A stretch of 64,000 nucleotides of DNA from Saprospiraceae bacterium (GTDB lineage: Bacteria; Bacteroidota; Bacteroidia; Chitinophagales; Saprospiraceae). The stretch lies in the NCBI GenBank assembly GCA_019187225.1, contig JABAQQ010000024.1:62001-126000 (forward strand), written 5' to 3'. Made by a program: the position numbers and the translations under genes. Positions 46,029-56,664 of this stretch are shown one piece after another. Positions within the stretch are counted from its first letter, which is position 1, and each line of letters begins with the position of its first letter. A model generated the notes under the pieces. That model was not told the origin of the DNA, ran no database searches, and saw only the letters and a program-made list of their open reading frames with translations.

Positions 46029-46766
46029 ATGGCAAGTGCAAACTACAAAATCCTACTGGTAGAAGACGATCAAAACTTTGGCGACGTCCTCCGTTCGTAC
46101 CTCGAAATGCACGATTACGCGGTGACATTGGCCACCGACGGCGTGCTTGGTTTGGAAGCCTTCAGAAAAAACAATTACGATCTCTGTATCCTGGACGTGA
46201 TGATGCCGCGCAAAGACGGCTTCACGCTTGCTAAGGAGATCCGCGAGCGAAACCAGGAAGTACCCATCATTTTTTTGACAGCCAAAACGATGAAGGACGA
46301 CGTTTTGCAGGGTTTCAAACTGGGCGCCGACGACTATATTTCCAAACCTTTCAATTCAGAGGAATTGTTACTGCGCATTCAGGCCGTGCTCAAACGTTTC
46401 CACAAAACCGCCGATCCCCGCGACGACCAGCGCGAATTTACCATCGGCAAATACCATTTCAACTACCCGGTGCGTATCCTGACGTTCACCGAAGCCAAAC
46501 CCGACGAAGAGAAACAATGGAAACTCAGCCCGAAAGAGGCGGAATTGCTCAAATTGTTCTGCAAATACATCAACGACGTGATGCCCCGTACGGAAGCCCT
46601 CACAAAGATCTGGCATGAAGATACCTACTTCACTGCCCGCTCGATGGATGTGTTTGTGACCAAACTCCGGAAATACTTAGCCAAAGACCCCTCCATCGAG
46701 ATCGTCAATATCCATGGCAACGGCTTCCAGCTTTTGATCAAAGACCTGGCAGCCAGCCCTGCATGA
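46029..46766 (+). CDS. OmpR-family response regulator (RprY-like)
   Basis: A 245-residue two-component regulator. The receiver domain (residues about 6-122) has the acidic pair in LLVEDDQNFG, phosphoacceptor D56 in CILDVMMPRKDGF, and the conserved Thr and Lys in FLTAKT and YISKPFNSEEL. The C-terminal winged helix (about 135-235) includes WKLSPKEAELLKLFCKY and ARSMDVFVTKLRKYL with the recognition helix, ending in IVNIHGNGFQLLI. The layout resembles RprY of Bacteroidota. No histidine kinase is adjacent, so it is an orphan here. A terminator and a large palindrome follow. Confidence 0.9.
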   Translation: MASANYKILLVEDDQNFGDVLRSYLEMHDYAVTLATDGVLGLEAFRKNNYDLCILDVMMPRKDGFTLAKEIRERNQEVPIIFLTAKTMKDDVLQGFKLGADDYISKPFNSEELLLRIQAVLKRFHKTADPRDDQREFTIGKYHFNYPVRILTFTEAKPDEEKQWKLSPKEAELLKLFCKYINDVMPRTEALTKIWHEDTYFTARSMDVFVTKLRKYLAKDPSIEIVNIHGNGFQLLIKDLAASPA

Positions 46767-46796
46767 CAACCTTCTGCTTCAAGAGCATATTCATTT

Positions 46797-46844
46797 AAGC
46801 CCGTGCGCCACCTTTCCCCCCCGGCCGTGCGGGCTTGTTTTTTT
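46797..46844 (+). terminator. Terminator of the response regulator gene
   Basis: AAGCCCG (46797-46803) pairs with CGGGCTT (46830-46836), extended by wobble pairs, and is followed by a T-run up to 46844. It lies 31 bp after the stop codon. Confidence 0.7.
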
Positions 46845-46855
46845 AAAGCGAGGGG

Positions 46856-46926
46856 AATAAAAACCGGAGGAGGAGAGACAAAAAATTTTTGGAAAATTTT
46901 TTGTCTCTCCTCCTCCGGTTTTTATT
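46856..46926. repeat. 34-bp perfect palindrome with 3-nt loop
   Basis: The left arm 46856-46889 (AATAAAAACCGGAGGAGGAG... AAAAAATTTT) is matched without error by the right arm 46893-46926, leaving only TGG as loop. The purine-rich AGGAGGAGAG block is followed by A/T tracts at the tip. It begins 12 bp after the regulator's terminator and ends 99 bp before the mutase start. It may be a second terminator, a small mobile palindrome or a structured leader. Confidence 0.85.
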
Positions 46927-47025
46927 TACAGAAATAAGAATTCCGCGAAGCATCATCCCTGAAAAGAATCAGGACAGAAATCCAACGCTTTCCCGATTTT
47001 TGCTGCCTGAGATCAAATATATACC

Positions 47026-49092
47026 ATGCCTGCTCCTGATTTTTCCGCAATCAAGTTCGACCCTGGACTCCGCCCCCCTGACTCCCAATCCCCAATCCCC
47101 AATCCCCAATCCCTTAAATACGTGGCCGGCATCCCGCCCTTCCTCGGTGGGCCCTACTCCTCCATGTACGTCACCCAGCCCTGGACGATCCGCCAATACG
47201 CCGGCTTTTCCACCGCGGAAGAAAGCAACGCCTTTTACCGCCGCAACCTCGCCGCCGGGCAAAAGGGGCTTTCGGTAGCCTTCGATCTGGCCACGCACCG
47301 GGGCTATGACTCCGATCATCCCCGCGTAGTGGGCGATGTGGGCAAAGCGGGCGTCGCCATTGATACGGTGGAGGACATGAAAATTCTCTTCGACCAGATC
47401 CCGCTCGATCAGATGAGCGTATCCATGACCATGAACGGAGCGGTCATTCCCATCATGGCATTTTATATCGTAGCCGCTGAAGAGCAGGGCGTAGCACCCG
47501 AACAACTCTCCGGGACGATACAGAATGACATTCTCAAAGAGTTCATGGTGCGCAATACCTATATCTACCCGCCGTGGCCGAGCATGCGCATCATCAGCGA
47601 TATTTTCGCTTACTGCGCCCGGCGGATGCCCAAGTTCAATTCGATCTCCATTTCAGGCTACCATATGCACGAAGCGGGCGCGCCAGCAGAAATCGAACTG
47701 GCTTACACCCTCGCCGACGGCCTCGAATACATCCGGGCCGGCTTAGCTGCCGGACTTTCGATTGACGATTTCGCACCGCGCCTTTCTTTTTTTTGGGGCA
47801 TTGGTATGAATCATTTTACCGAGATCGCCAAAATGCGCGCCGGGCGCATGCTATGGGCTAAATTAGTGCAACAATTCGACCCGAAAAACCCCAAATCCCT
47901 TGCACTGCGCACCCACTGCCAGACTTCCGGCTGGTCGCTCACCGAACAAGACCCGTTCAACAACGTCGCCCGCACCTGCATCGAAGCCATGGCGGCCGTA
48001 CTGGGCGGCACCCAAAGCCTACACACCAACTCTTTCGACGAAGCCATCGCCCTGCCGACGGATTTCTCCGCCAAAATCGCCCGCGATACGCAGATCATCA
48101 TTCAAAAAGAAACGGATGTCACCAGGGCGGTTGACCCCTGGGCAGGTTCCTGGTTCGTAGAAAACCGGACGATGGAACTGGTAGAAAAAGCCTGGGCCTT
48201 GATAGAGGAAGTGGAACAACTGGGCGGCATGGCAAATGCCATCGAACAGGGACTGCCCAAACTGCGCATCGAAGAAGCCGCCGCCCGCAAACAAGCCCGG
48301 ATTGATTCAGGTGAAGAAAAAATCGTCGGCGTCAATATCTTCCGGGTGAACGACCAGGTGCCATTTGAAATTCTCGAAGTAGACAATACCGCCGTGCGGG
48401 AAGCGCAGATACGCAGGATTCAGGAGCTGAAAACCCGCCGCGACGCAGCCGCTGTGCAGGCGGCGCTGGAAGCCGTCGGGAATGCGGCCAAAAGCAACAC
48501 CAACCTGTTGGAAGCCGCCATTCAGGCTGCCCGCACACGCGCCACGCTCGGCGAAATATCTATAGCAATGGAAAGCGCTTTCGGACGCTACATCGCCACT
48601 TCGCGCGCCGTCGCGGGCGTATACGCTGCAAATATGAAACACAACGAAGATTTTGAAAAAGCCCGGCAAATAGCCGACACATTCGCCGGGCAGGAAGGCC
48701 GTCGCCCGCGCATCTTAGTCGCCAAACTCGGCCAGGACGGCCACGATCGCGGCGCCAAGGTCATTGCCACCGCCTTCGCCGACCTGGGTTTCGACGTAGA
48801 CATTGGCCCGCTGTTCCAGACACCCGCCGAAGCGGCCCGGCAGGCAGCCGAGAACGACGTACACATTCTCGGCATTTCTTCGCTGGCCGCCGGACACAAA
48901 ACGCTCGTCCCCCAGACCATTTCCGCCCTGAAAGAGCTGGGACGTCCAGACATTCTCGTTGTGGTGGGCGGCGTGATCCCGCAACAGGACTACGATTTTT
49001 TGAAAGAAGCAGGCGCAGCGGCAGTGTTCGGGCCGGGGACGGTGGTGGCGAAGGCGGCGTTGGAACTGTTACAAATCCTGATGACTGATTGA
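47026..49092 (+). CDS. scpA: Methylmalonyl-CoA mutase, large-subunit type
   Basis: A 688-residue B12-dependent mutase that interconverts succinyl-CoA and methylmalonyl-CoA. The catalytic TIM barrel begins at [15 protein letters not shown] (residue about 35), with [31 protein letters not shown] and [14 protein letters not shown]. The C-terminal B12 domain (about 560-688) has [16 protein letters not shown] with the cobalt-binding His, then [12 protein letters not shown] and GPGT. The N-terminus is odd: the usual TxEGIxxKPLYT block is absent, and residues about 20-29 ([10 protein letters not shown]) come from a CCCAATC tandem repeat. No separate small subunit or meaB gene is adjacent. Confidence 0.92.
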   Translation: MPAPDFSAIKFDPGLRPPDSQSPIPNPQSLKYVAGIPPFLGGPYSSMYVTQPWTIRQYAGFSTAEESNAFYRRNLAAGQKGLSVAFDLATHRGYDSDHPRVVGDVGKAGVAIDTVEDMKILFDQIPLDQMSVSMTMNGAVIPIMAFYIVAAEEQGVAPEQLSGTIQNDILKEFMVRNTYIYPPWPSMRIISDIFAYCARRMPKFNSISISGYHMHEAGAPAEIELAYTLADGLEYIRAGLAAGLSIDDFAPRLSFFWGIGMNHFTEIAKMRAGRMLWAKLVQQFDPKNPKSLALRTHCQTSGWSLTEQDPFNNVARTCIEAMAAVLGGTQSLHTNSFDEAIALPTDFSAKIARDTQIIIQKETDVTRAVDPWAGSWFVENRTMELVEKAWALIEEVEQLGGMANAIEQGLPKLRIEEAAARKQARIDSGEEKIVGVNIFRVNDQVPFEILEVDNTAVREAQIRRIQELKTRRDAAAVQAALEAVGNAAKSNTNLLEAAIQAARTRATLGEISIAMESAFGRYIATSRAVAGVYAANMKHNEDFEKARQIADTFAGQEGRRPRILVAKLGQDGHDRGAKVIATAFADLGFDVDIGPLFQTPAEAARQAAENDVHILGISSLAAGHKTLVPQTISALKELGRPDILVVVGGVIPQQDYDFLKEAGAAAVFGPGTVVAKAALELLQILMTD
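47084..47111 (+). repeat. 7-bp tandem repeat inside the mutase N-terminus
   Basis: Four perfect copies of CCCAATC occupy 47084-47111, just 58 bp after the mutase start codon. Because the unit is not a multiple of three, gain or loss of one copy would shift the reading frame. Confidence 0.85.
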
Positions 49093-49116
49093 TCTTTATT
49101 TCTAAAAATCCCTCCG

Positions 49117-50106
49117 ATGCGAAAAAAGAAAAAAAACCTGGCGGAATCAAAACCACATGATGCATATTTCAAAGCGGTATTTTCTTTCAAAGAAGTGGCG
49201 CAACAGTTCATACAATATGCCTTGCCCAGTCAGATACTTAACGAACTCAATCTGGATTCACTTGAAACTGCTTCGGATTCGTTTGTTGATGAAAAACTCA
49301 AGGAATCGCTGTCGGATTTGGTTTATACCTGCCGGAGGAAAACTATCGGAGAAGTGCGGATATGTGTATTGTTTGAGCATAAAAGCAGCAAGCCAGGACG
49401 TGAATTATATCCGCAATTAAACCGTTACTTAGTCTGCATTCAGGAGGAAGATATAAAACAAAACAGGTCTGATTTCACGCTCACCATTCCAATTTTATTT
49501 TATCATGGCAAGGAAAAATGGAAAGCAGAAGATGTATTGGCATTTTATGGAGATATTCCTGAACATTTAAAATCGTTTGTTCCTCATTTTCATTTTGTCG
49601 TTGTTAACTTGCAGGACAAAAACGATGAGGAAATTATTGCGATCTGGGACACGTTTCTACTTAGAAATATTTTTCTGGCACTGAAACATGCATGGGAAGA
49701 CAATTTTTATCGCCGTCATTTCAAAGAAGTGTTTATATTTGTCCAGTCAAATTTGCGGGAAGAAATGCTCTTGGCGCTTTTCTCCCTCACTTTGGAATAC
49801 ATTAATAAGGTTTCATCAATTAAAAAGGAGGAAATCATGTCATTGGCTGAAGCATTGCCACCCAAATACAAAAGACGCGTAAAAACCACCTGGGAACAAT
49901 TGCAAGATGAATTCAGAGAGAAAGGCATGAAAGAAGGCATGAAAGAAGGCATGAAAGAAGGTATGAAAGAAGGTATGGACGAAGCTATCAGAAACATCCT
50001 TCTTAAACGTCCAAATATGGCCAACGAGGAAATTGCTGACTTGCTGAATGTAACCGTTGAGCGGATTCAGCAAATTCGGGCATCGTTTTCATTAAAGAAC
50101 AACTGA
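49117..50106 (+). CDS. Rpn-type PD-(D/E)XK nuclease (transposase-like) protein
   Basis: A 329-residue protein of the Rpn/YhgA-like family (PDDEXK nuclease-type transposase, COG5464). Family blocks: PHDAYFKAVFSFKEVAQQF at the N-terminus, a nuclease core with the Asp of ESLSDLVY and the E-x-K of VLFEHKSS, then YPQLNRYL and PILFYHGKEKW. Rpn proteins cut DNA and promote RecA-independent recombination in E. coli. The tail carries five GMKEG/GMDE units (about residues 269-288) before a small helix-turn-helix-like end. The gene is AT-richer than its neighbours, which suggests transfer. It converges with the sortilin-like gene. Confidence 0.87.
   Translation: MRKKKKNLAESKPHDAYFKAVFSFKEVAQQFIQYALPSQILNELNLDSLETASDSFVDEKLKESLSDLVYTCRRKTIGEVRICVLFEHKSSKPGRELYPQLNRYLVCIQEEDIKQNRSDFTLTIPILFYHGKEKWKAEDVLAFYGDIPEHLKSFVPHFHFVVVNLQDKNDEEIIAIWDTFLLRNIFLALKHAWEDNFYRRHFKEVFIFVQSNLREEMLLALFSLTLEYINKVSSIKKEEIMSLAEALPPKYKRRVKTTWEQLQDEFREKGMKEGMKEGMKEGMKEGMDEAIRNILLKRPNMANEEIADLLNVTVERIQQIRASFSLKNN
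49924..49983 (+). repeat. In-frame 12-bp tandem repeat in the Rpn-type gene
   Basis: About five copies of the unit GGCATGAAAGAA (later copies GGTATGAAAGAA and GGTATGGACGAA) encode Gly-Met-Lys-Glu. Being a multiple of three, copy changes would lengthen or shorten the linker without breaking the frame. Confidence 0.85.
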
Positions 50107-50132
50107 ATACCCTTGTTATTTTCGGAATCAAC

Positions 50133-50170
50133 TTACCCATGACGGTTCTACTGTGATGGGTAAATTTTTT
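50133..50170 (+). terminator. Terminator between convergent genes
   Basis: TTACCCAT (50133-50140) pairs with ATGGGTAA (50156-50163), followed by a run of seven T. It serves the Rpn-type gene on the plus strand and abuts the stop of the convergent propeller gene. Confidence 0.75.
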
Positions 50171-52680
50171 TATTCCACTTTCACTAACTTTTGACAAAAA
50201 CCACGACCTCCTTTTCCTTCCATTTTCACCAGATAAACACCCGCTCCCCAGCCTTCACCGGTTATTTCAAAGCGTTGCTCGCCGCGGGGGATCTCTCCTG
50301 AAAAAATCGCCTTCACCAGTTTTCCCGACAAGGCGAACACCTCCAGGTTCACATTTTGCTTCTCTAAAACAGAAAAAGAAAGGGTTGTCCGGTTTTTGAA
50401 TGGGTTGGGGAAAACGACCACATCTTTAACCGCCGCAGGCGATACCGTACTTGTCGGCAAAGGCAAAACCGCCTTGTACATCGAACGCCCGTAAGTAGCG
50501 GCAGCCAGTGTGCGCGTCGGCGCGTGTAAAGTCAGGTCGAGGATGGGAACATTGGGCAGGTTGATGCCAAGTGGCTCCCAATCGGCGCCGCCGTTGTAGG
50601 TGACCATAACGCCCGCGTCGGTTGCGACGTACCAGATATTCGGATCGGCTGGATCAAGTACGAGGTCATTGACCGGCATATCGGGCAGGTCGCCGGAAAC
50701 ATTCGTCCAGGTTTGGCCCTTATCGGTGGTTTTGTAAATGTGCGCCATGTCGTCGAAATGGCGAAAACCGGAAAGGCAGACGTAGGCAGTGTTTTTATCC
50801 CACAGATCAGCAACCACGCGGGTGATCCAGCGTTTGGGAAGCGCAGCAGAAACTTTTGTCCAGTTCGACCCGCCATTGGAAGTAAACCACACATTGCCGT
50901 CGTCAGTGCCGGCGATCAGCGTGCCGGCGTCGGGCGGTGACACAGCGATGGTCGTGATCGTGCCGTACACCACTCCGCCCTGTCCGGCAACGCCATTGGA
51001 CAGATCGGAACTGACGGGTGTCCAACTCAGCCCTCCATCGGTGGATCGGAACAATTTTTCTGCGCCGAAATACATGACGGCAGGGTCGTTCGGGTCGAAT
51101 TCGTAGGGAGTGTTCCAGTTATATCGCAGGCTTTGGGGGGCTTCGGCGCCATTGGTGCCGTAAAAATTGCCGTATTGAAATTCGGCATACCAAAGGCTGT
51201 TGTCGTCCGGATGGACGCGCGTCACGAAACCGTCGCCTCCATAGATCATTTCCCAATCACCGGTATTCCCGGTCAACGTTCGCCAGGTACCGTTGTCCTG
51301 CGCGCCGCCGTAAAAATTTGCCGGGTTTTGAAAATCAATTTCCGAAGTATAAAATTGCGTAACAGGGAAAGGCCTGTGTTCCAACGTAATGCCGCCATTA
51401 TCAGAGATGTAAATACCGCCGTCGTTGCCGGCAACCATCAGGTCAGGATTGGCGGGATGGATATACAAGGCATGGTAATCGGCGTGCAGATAGGGGCTGA
51501 CATCCGTCCAGTTGGCACCGCCATTGGTGGATTTCACCCAATCCACGCCCAGGTTGTATACATGGCCGGCATCGGTCGGGTCAACGCGGATCTGGCCGAA
51601 CCACCAGCCGAAAGAAGAGTAGTCGGGATTGCTGCCGGCGCTTAAAACCGACCAGGTGTCGCCGCCATTTACGCTTTTATAAGTACCGGAGAAAAAGCCT
51701 GTTGCATTCGCAGTGGTGGCGTATAAAATATTCGGTTCCGATGCCGAAATGGCGATGCCGATGCGTCCCACGTTGTTTCCCGAAGGAAGTCCGCCGGAGA
51801 GTTTCGTCCAGGTATCGCCGCCGTCGGCACTGCGCCAGATGCCGCAACCGGGGCCGCCATAGCGGCGCATGCTGGGCCGGCGTATGCGCTCCCAGGAGAC
51901 GGCAAAAATTGTGTCCGGGTCGTTGGGATGTATCGCAAGATCAATGATGCCGGTGGAGTCGTTGACGAACAGTTTTTTCTCCCAACTCTGGCCGCCGTCG
52001 GTGCTGCGATAGAGTCCGCGTTCGGCATTATTGCTGAACAGGCTGCCCATAGCGGCGACAAAGATCCGGTCCGGGTGCTCCGGGTCCACCTCGATGCGCC
52101 CGATGCTTCCGGTATTTTCCAGGCCCAGCGATGTCCAGGAATTGCCGCCATCGGTGCTTTTGAAAACGCCGCGACCGTCGTAAGTGACGGAGCCGCCGCC
52201 GCCGTTGGTTTCGCCGGTACCGCAGTAGATCGTGTTTTGGTCGGAAGGATCAATGGCGATATCGCCGATGGACAGACTTGGTAAAACATCTGTAATGGGG
52301 AACCAGGAATCGCCCGCATCGCTGGATTTCCATACGCCGCCGGAGGCAGTTGCGGCGTAAACCGTCTGCAAATCGGTGTGGTGCATGGCTACATCGGTGA
52401 TGCGCCCGCCCACGTTCGTGGGGCCGGCGAGTTCCCACTCCAGGGCATTGTTGCGGCTGACTGCCCGTTCCTGCGCCCATTCGACGGCGGCGTAATAGGC
52501 CTCGGACGGTACGTTGTCGTAGGGAAAAGCGCGCTGGAGGAAAAGGTAATCGTTGGGGGTGGGGCCTTTTTCCCGGTGATCTGAGGGGTTGGAGATTGGG
52601 GGATTTGGGGAACTGCGGGACCAAAAAAGGATCAGGAAGAGTGTGAAAATAGGGAACGCGGCGATAAGGATTTTTTTCAT
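50170..52680 (-). CDS. Sortilin/BNR-type propeller protein with T9SS sorting domain
   Basis: An 836-residue exported protein. The N-terminus MKKILIAAFPIFTLFLILFW is a signal or anchor segment. Tandem propeller blades with Asp-box-like motifs (SSDAGDSW, STDGGNSW, STDGGQSW, SADGGDTW, SVNGGDTW, STNGGANW, TTDKGQTW) fill residues about 60-740. The last ~85 residues (VFPNPFKNRTTLSFSVLEKQ ... GVYLVKMEG) are a type A T9SS sorting domain. It is a clear paralogue of the gene at 2711-5338 in length, blade order and N-terminal layout. The ligand is unknown. The upstream gap carries a 35-bp inverted repeat. Confidence 0.9.
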   Translation of the reverse strand: MKKILIAAFPIFTLFLILFWSRSSPNPPISNPSDHREKGPTPNDYLFLQRAFPYDNVPSEAYYAAVEWAQERAVSRNNALEWELAGPTNVGGRITDVAMHHTDLQTVYAATASGGVWKSSDAGDSWFPITDVLPSLSIGDIAIDPSDQNTIYCGTGETNGGGGSVTYDGRGVFKSTDGGNSWTSLGLENTGSIGRIEVDPEHPDRIFVAAMGSLFSNNAERGLYRSTDGGQSWEKKLFVNDSTGIIDLAIHPNDPDTIFAVSWERIRRPSMRRYGGPGCGIWRSADGGDTWTKLSGGLPSGNNVGRIGIAISASEPNILYATTANATGFFSGTYKSVNGGDTWSVLSAGSNPDYSSFGWWFGQIRVDPTDAGHVYNLGVDWVKSTNGGANWTDVSPYLHADYHALYIHPANPDLMVAGNDGGIYISDNGGITLEHRPFPVTQFYTSEIDFQNPANFYGGAQDNGTWRTLTGNTGDWEMIYGGDGFVTRVHPDDNSLWYAEFQYGNFYGTNGAEAPQSLRYNWNTPYEFDPNDPAVMYFGAEKLFRSTDGGLSWTPVSSDLSNGVAGQGGVVYGTITTIAVSPPDAGTLIAGTDDGNVWFTSNGGSNWTKVSAALPKRWITRVVADLWDKNTAYVCLSGFRHFDDMAHIYKTTDKGQTWTNVSGDLPDMPVNDLVLDPADPNIWYVATDAGVMVTYNGGADWEPLGINLPNVPILDLTLHAPTRTLAAATYGRSMYKAVLPLPTSTVSPAAVKDVVVFPNPFKNRTTLSFSVLEKQNVNLEVFALSGKLVKAIFSGEIPRGEQRFEITGEGWGAGVYLVKMEGKGGRGFCQKLVKVE

Positions 52681-52753
52681 CGGAGGCGATTGTTTTCACA
52701 AAAATAATATGAATCGCGCTAATCGGGGGTTAAAAACAACCAACCCGGAATAC

Positions 52754-52859
52754 GCGACGTAGCGCCATTTCCCGCAGATTTTCGCAGAAAAATTTGCGCA
52801 GATCACCGCAGATTTTGATCTCAATCTGCGAAAATCTGCGGGAAATGGCGCTACGTCGC
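52754..52859. repeat. 35-bp perfect inverted repeat element
   Basis: The arms 52754-52788 (starting GCGACGTAGCGCCATTTCC) and 52825-52859 are exact reverse complements. The 36-bp centre repeats the word CGCAGAT. Imperfect pairing extends outward (GGAATAC against the CACCGGATTCC side). It lies in the gap between two minus-strand genes, downstream of the helicase gene. The core ATTTCCCGCAGA is shared with the hairpin at 32115-32159, so both may belong to one dispersed family. Confidence 0.85.
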
Positions 52860-52908
52860 CTACACCGGATTCCCGAATAAGCATGATTTTGCGATGCCGC
52901 AGACTAAC

Positions 52909-54606
<1,698 letters not shown>

Positions 54607-55081
54607 TAAAATTGAATGCACCTGCGGGGTGGCAGGCAAATGAGTGAATGAAGTGAATGAGTGAGGGCCTTTGGCTGCCAATACCCTCTGCTCTTCTTTT
54701 CACGCACTACCGCCGGACGGGCGGTCAGAAAAACGAACAAATGGAAGCCTTTATCCCCTTTAAGTAATTGGACAAAATAAATTGACATTAGACGTTGGAC
54801 ATTTGACTTTGACAACCAATCATTTAGTCAAATGTCTAATGTCAAATATCCTATGCCCGGTCACTTAGCAGCCGGAAATGTTAACTTCGTCCGGCCTGTT
54901 TTCCAAAAACGCCGCAAAGGTAGGCATTTTTTGAAAAAGCGCATTGTGACTGTGAATGTTGCTAAAGGTCACAACGATTCGTCGTATTCATTTCCTGACA
55001 ATCAGGACAGTTTGTTTGGAAAATTCCATCCAGGCGAAGTCATAGACGTAGTGGTATAGTTTGCCCTGAGAATTGGTATAA
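54607..55081. other. Intergenic region with a short inverted minisatellite
   Basis: About 475 bp with no supported gene. It contains the helicase promoter region and, at 54783-54845, an inverted repeat. Confidence 0.5.
54783..54845. repeat. Short inverted repeat related to the GTTGGAC minisatellite
   Basis: GACATTAGAC-GTTGGAC-ATTTGACT on the left (54784-54808) pairs with AGTCAAATGTCTAATGTC (54826-54843) on the right. The left arm has an extra GTTGGAC word. That word is the building block of the larger element at 42768-43118. Confidence 0.7.
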
Positions 55082-55811
55082 ATGCCGGTAATGTATTTGA
55101 AATTGAAGCCGGCGCGATCCAGTACTAAGCGATCCACATACTACAAGGTGTCGAAAGAACGCTCCGATCAGCGTATGGCCATCAAAACCCTGCCCGATTG
55201 CAAATGGCATTCGGACTGTAAAATGTGGTCGGTGTCGGATTCAACTGATAACCGCGCGGCAATTCGCCGGGTTCACCTGATGAGGCCACCTGCATTCGAG
55301 GCCAGGCAACACAACGGAATCCCGGTTAGTCTTCCGGTTAACCCCTATCCCGATATTTTGCGTCCTGACAATGTCATCGGGGTTAACCATTGTCCTGGAA
55401 ATCAAGACCTTTTGTCGCTGTACCTTCCAGGCGTATTGGTACCTCAGCATTTGTCACATACACGGGCGGCGCTGGAATCCGGAGCAAAAGACTTGGGATG
55501 TTCCATACACCAAACTGACACTCCGATTCCTCGAAAAACATTTTGACGCCAGACTGATACAGTGGAATTTCACGCCTTCCGAAGATGTCCCGGAGCGATT
55601 GCCGGAACCGGAAAAAACTTATCCGAAACCGGAAAAAGTAATACCTGCCAAATACGAGGCCGCCGTCACTGCCCTCGAGCAGGTGCTGCTGCTCAAACGC
55701 TACAGTTGGCGCACCATCAAGAATTACAAAAATTGCTTTCGCCAGTTTATCCGGCATTACGACGACATTAAACCCAGCCAGATCCCCGCAAACAAATCAA
55801 CGAATATCTGA
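55082..55811 (+). pseudogene. IntI-like tyrosine recombinase, N-terminal part, frameshifted
   Basis: This region codes for the N-terminal half of the recombinase whose catalytic domain is at 55814-56488, but in broken frames. One frame (from 55082) carries a short domain with MAIKTLPDCKWHSDCKMWSV. A second frame (from 55371) carries a related copy, GRRWNPEQKTWDVPYTKL, then the core-binding (SAM-like) region with LKRYSWRTIKNYKNCFRQFI, and stops at 55811. Next to CCCC at 55786-55789 one base appears missing: shifting there gives RKQINEYL, which reads straight into the catalytic part. Tandem W-x3-W-type units before the core-binding domain are something I recall from other Bacteroidota integrases. 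A sequencing indel or a true mutation is possible. Confidence 0.65.
55336..55388. repeat. 10-bp inverted repeat within the recombinase region
   Basis: GGTTAACCCC (55336-55345) and GGGGTTAACC (55379-55388) are perfect inverted arms 33 bp apart. Each arm itself contains the palindrome GGTTAACC. It falls where the recombinase reading frame is unclear, so it may be a binding site or a scar. Confidence 0.5.
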
Positions 55812-55813
55812 CA

Positions 55814-56488
55814 ATGCTCGTCAAAGAGCGCAACGTGAGCGTTTCGCACCAGGGACAGGTTATGAGCGCTGTCAAGATGTTTTACGCCGCCGTGTTGGAA
55901 CAAGAAGACAAAGTAAAAGGGCTTTTTCAGCCCAAAAAAGCGCAAAAACTGCCTAATGTGCTCACAGAAGAAGAAGTAAGCGCCCTGTTAAAAGCGGTAG
56001 ATAATCCCAAACACCGCTGCCTGCTCATGCTCATATACTCCGGCGGTCTGCGCCTGGGCGAAGTCATCAACCTTCGCCTGCCCGATCTTCAGCCTGAACA
56101 AAACCGCCTTTTTGTCCGGGCAGGAAAAGGGAACAAAGATCGTTGCACCATCCTTTCGGAAAAAGCATGGCAGTACCTGAAAACCTACATCGAGGTATAC
56201 CAACCCACCGAATGGGTGTTCGAGGGCGCTACCGGCGGGCAATATGGCGAACGCAGCGTGCAGGAGATTTTCACCCGCGCCAAGATGCGTTCCATGATCA
56301 ATCCCGATGCTACCGTGCATACCCTTCGGCACTCTTTTGCGACACACTTGCTGGAAAAGGGGGTGGACTTGCGGTATATCCAGGAACTGCTGGGACATGC
56401 CAGCACCAAAACCACTGAAATCTACACGCACATCACTAAAAAAGGCTGGGATAAGATAAAAAGCCCGCTGGATAGCTTGAACATTTGA
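55814..56488 (+). CDS. IntI-like tyrosine recombinase, catalytic part
   Basis: A 224-codon frame holding the complete catalytic domain of a tyrosine recombinase. All active-site positions are visible: Arg in SGGLRLGEVINL, Lys in AGKGNKDRCTIL, HTLRHSFATHLL (H-x-x-R), the second His in ELLGHASTKTTE and the nucleophile Tyr in EIYTHITKKG. The C-terminus IYTHITKKGWDKIKSPLDSL resembles integron integrases, which end in a THV...SPLD-type motif, rather than XerC/D. The ATG at 55814 is probably internal: the true protein starts upstream in the broken frame at 55082-55811. It lies directly upstream of three cassettes with attC-like sites, in the same orientation, which makes it their likely integrase. 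Confidence 0.75.
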   Translation: MLVKERNVSVSHQGQVMSAVKMFYAAVLEQEDKVKGLFQPKKAQKLPNVLTEEEVSALLKAVDNPKHRCLLMLIYSGGLRLGEVINLRLPDLQPEQNRLFVRAGKGNKDRCTILSEKAWQYLKTYIEVYQPTEWVFEGATGGQYGERSVQEIFTRAKMRSMINPDATVHTLRHSFATHLLEKGVDLRYIQELLGHASTKTTEIYTHITKKGWDKIKSPLDSLNI

Positions 56489-56584
56489 ATATCCGGCAAA
56501 AATAATTTGGCTCAGGTTTTGGAAGATCAGCATTGCTTGCTTATGTTTGCCGCAAGCAACCCACGCCATAATGGTCACATTGCC

Positions 56585-56652
56585 CGGCTGAACATTGCGC
56601 CCCCTGACGACTGCACACTGGCTGTGTAGTCGTCAGGGGGCGCGCCGTTTCC
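56585..56652 (+). other. attC-like site 0
   Basis: The R''-like CGGCTGAAC (56585-56593) and R'-like GTTTCC (56647-56652) flank a 16-bp perfect stem (56597-56612 with 56628-56643). The flanks AAC-ATT-GC and GCC-GTT match the pattern of the other three sites. No cassette with matching ends was found on its right, so it may be a remnant or part of attI. Confidence 0.5.
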
Positions 56653-56664
56653 ATAGGGCGCTTA

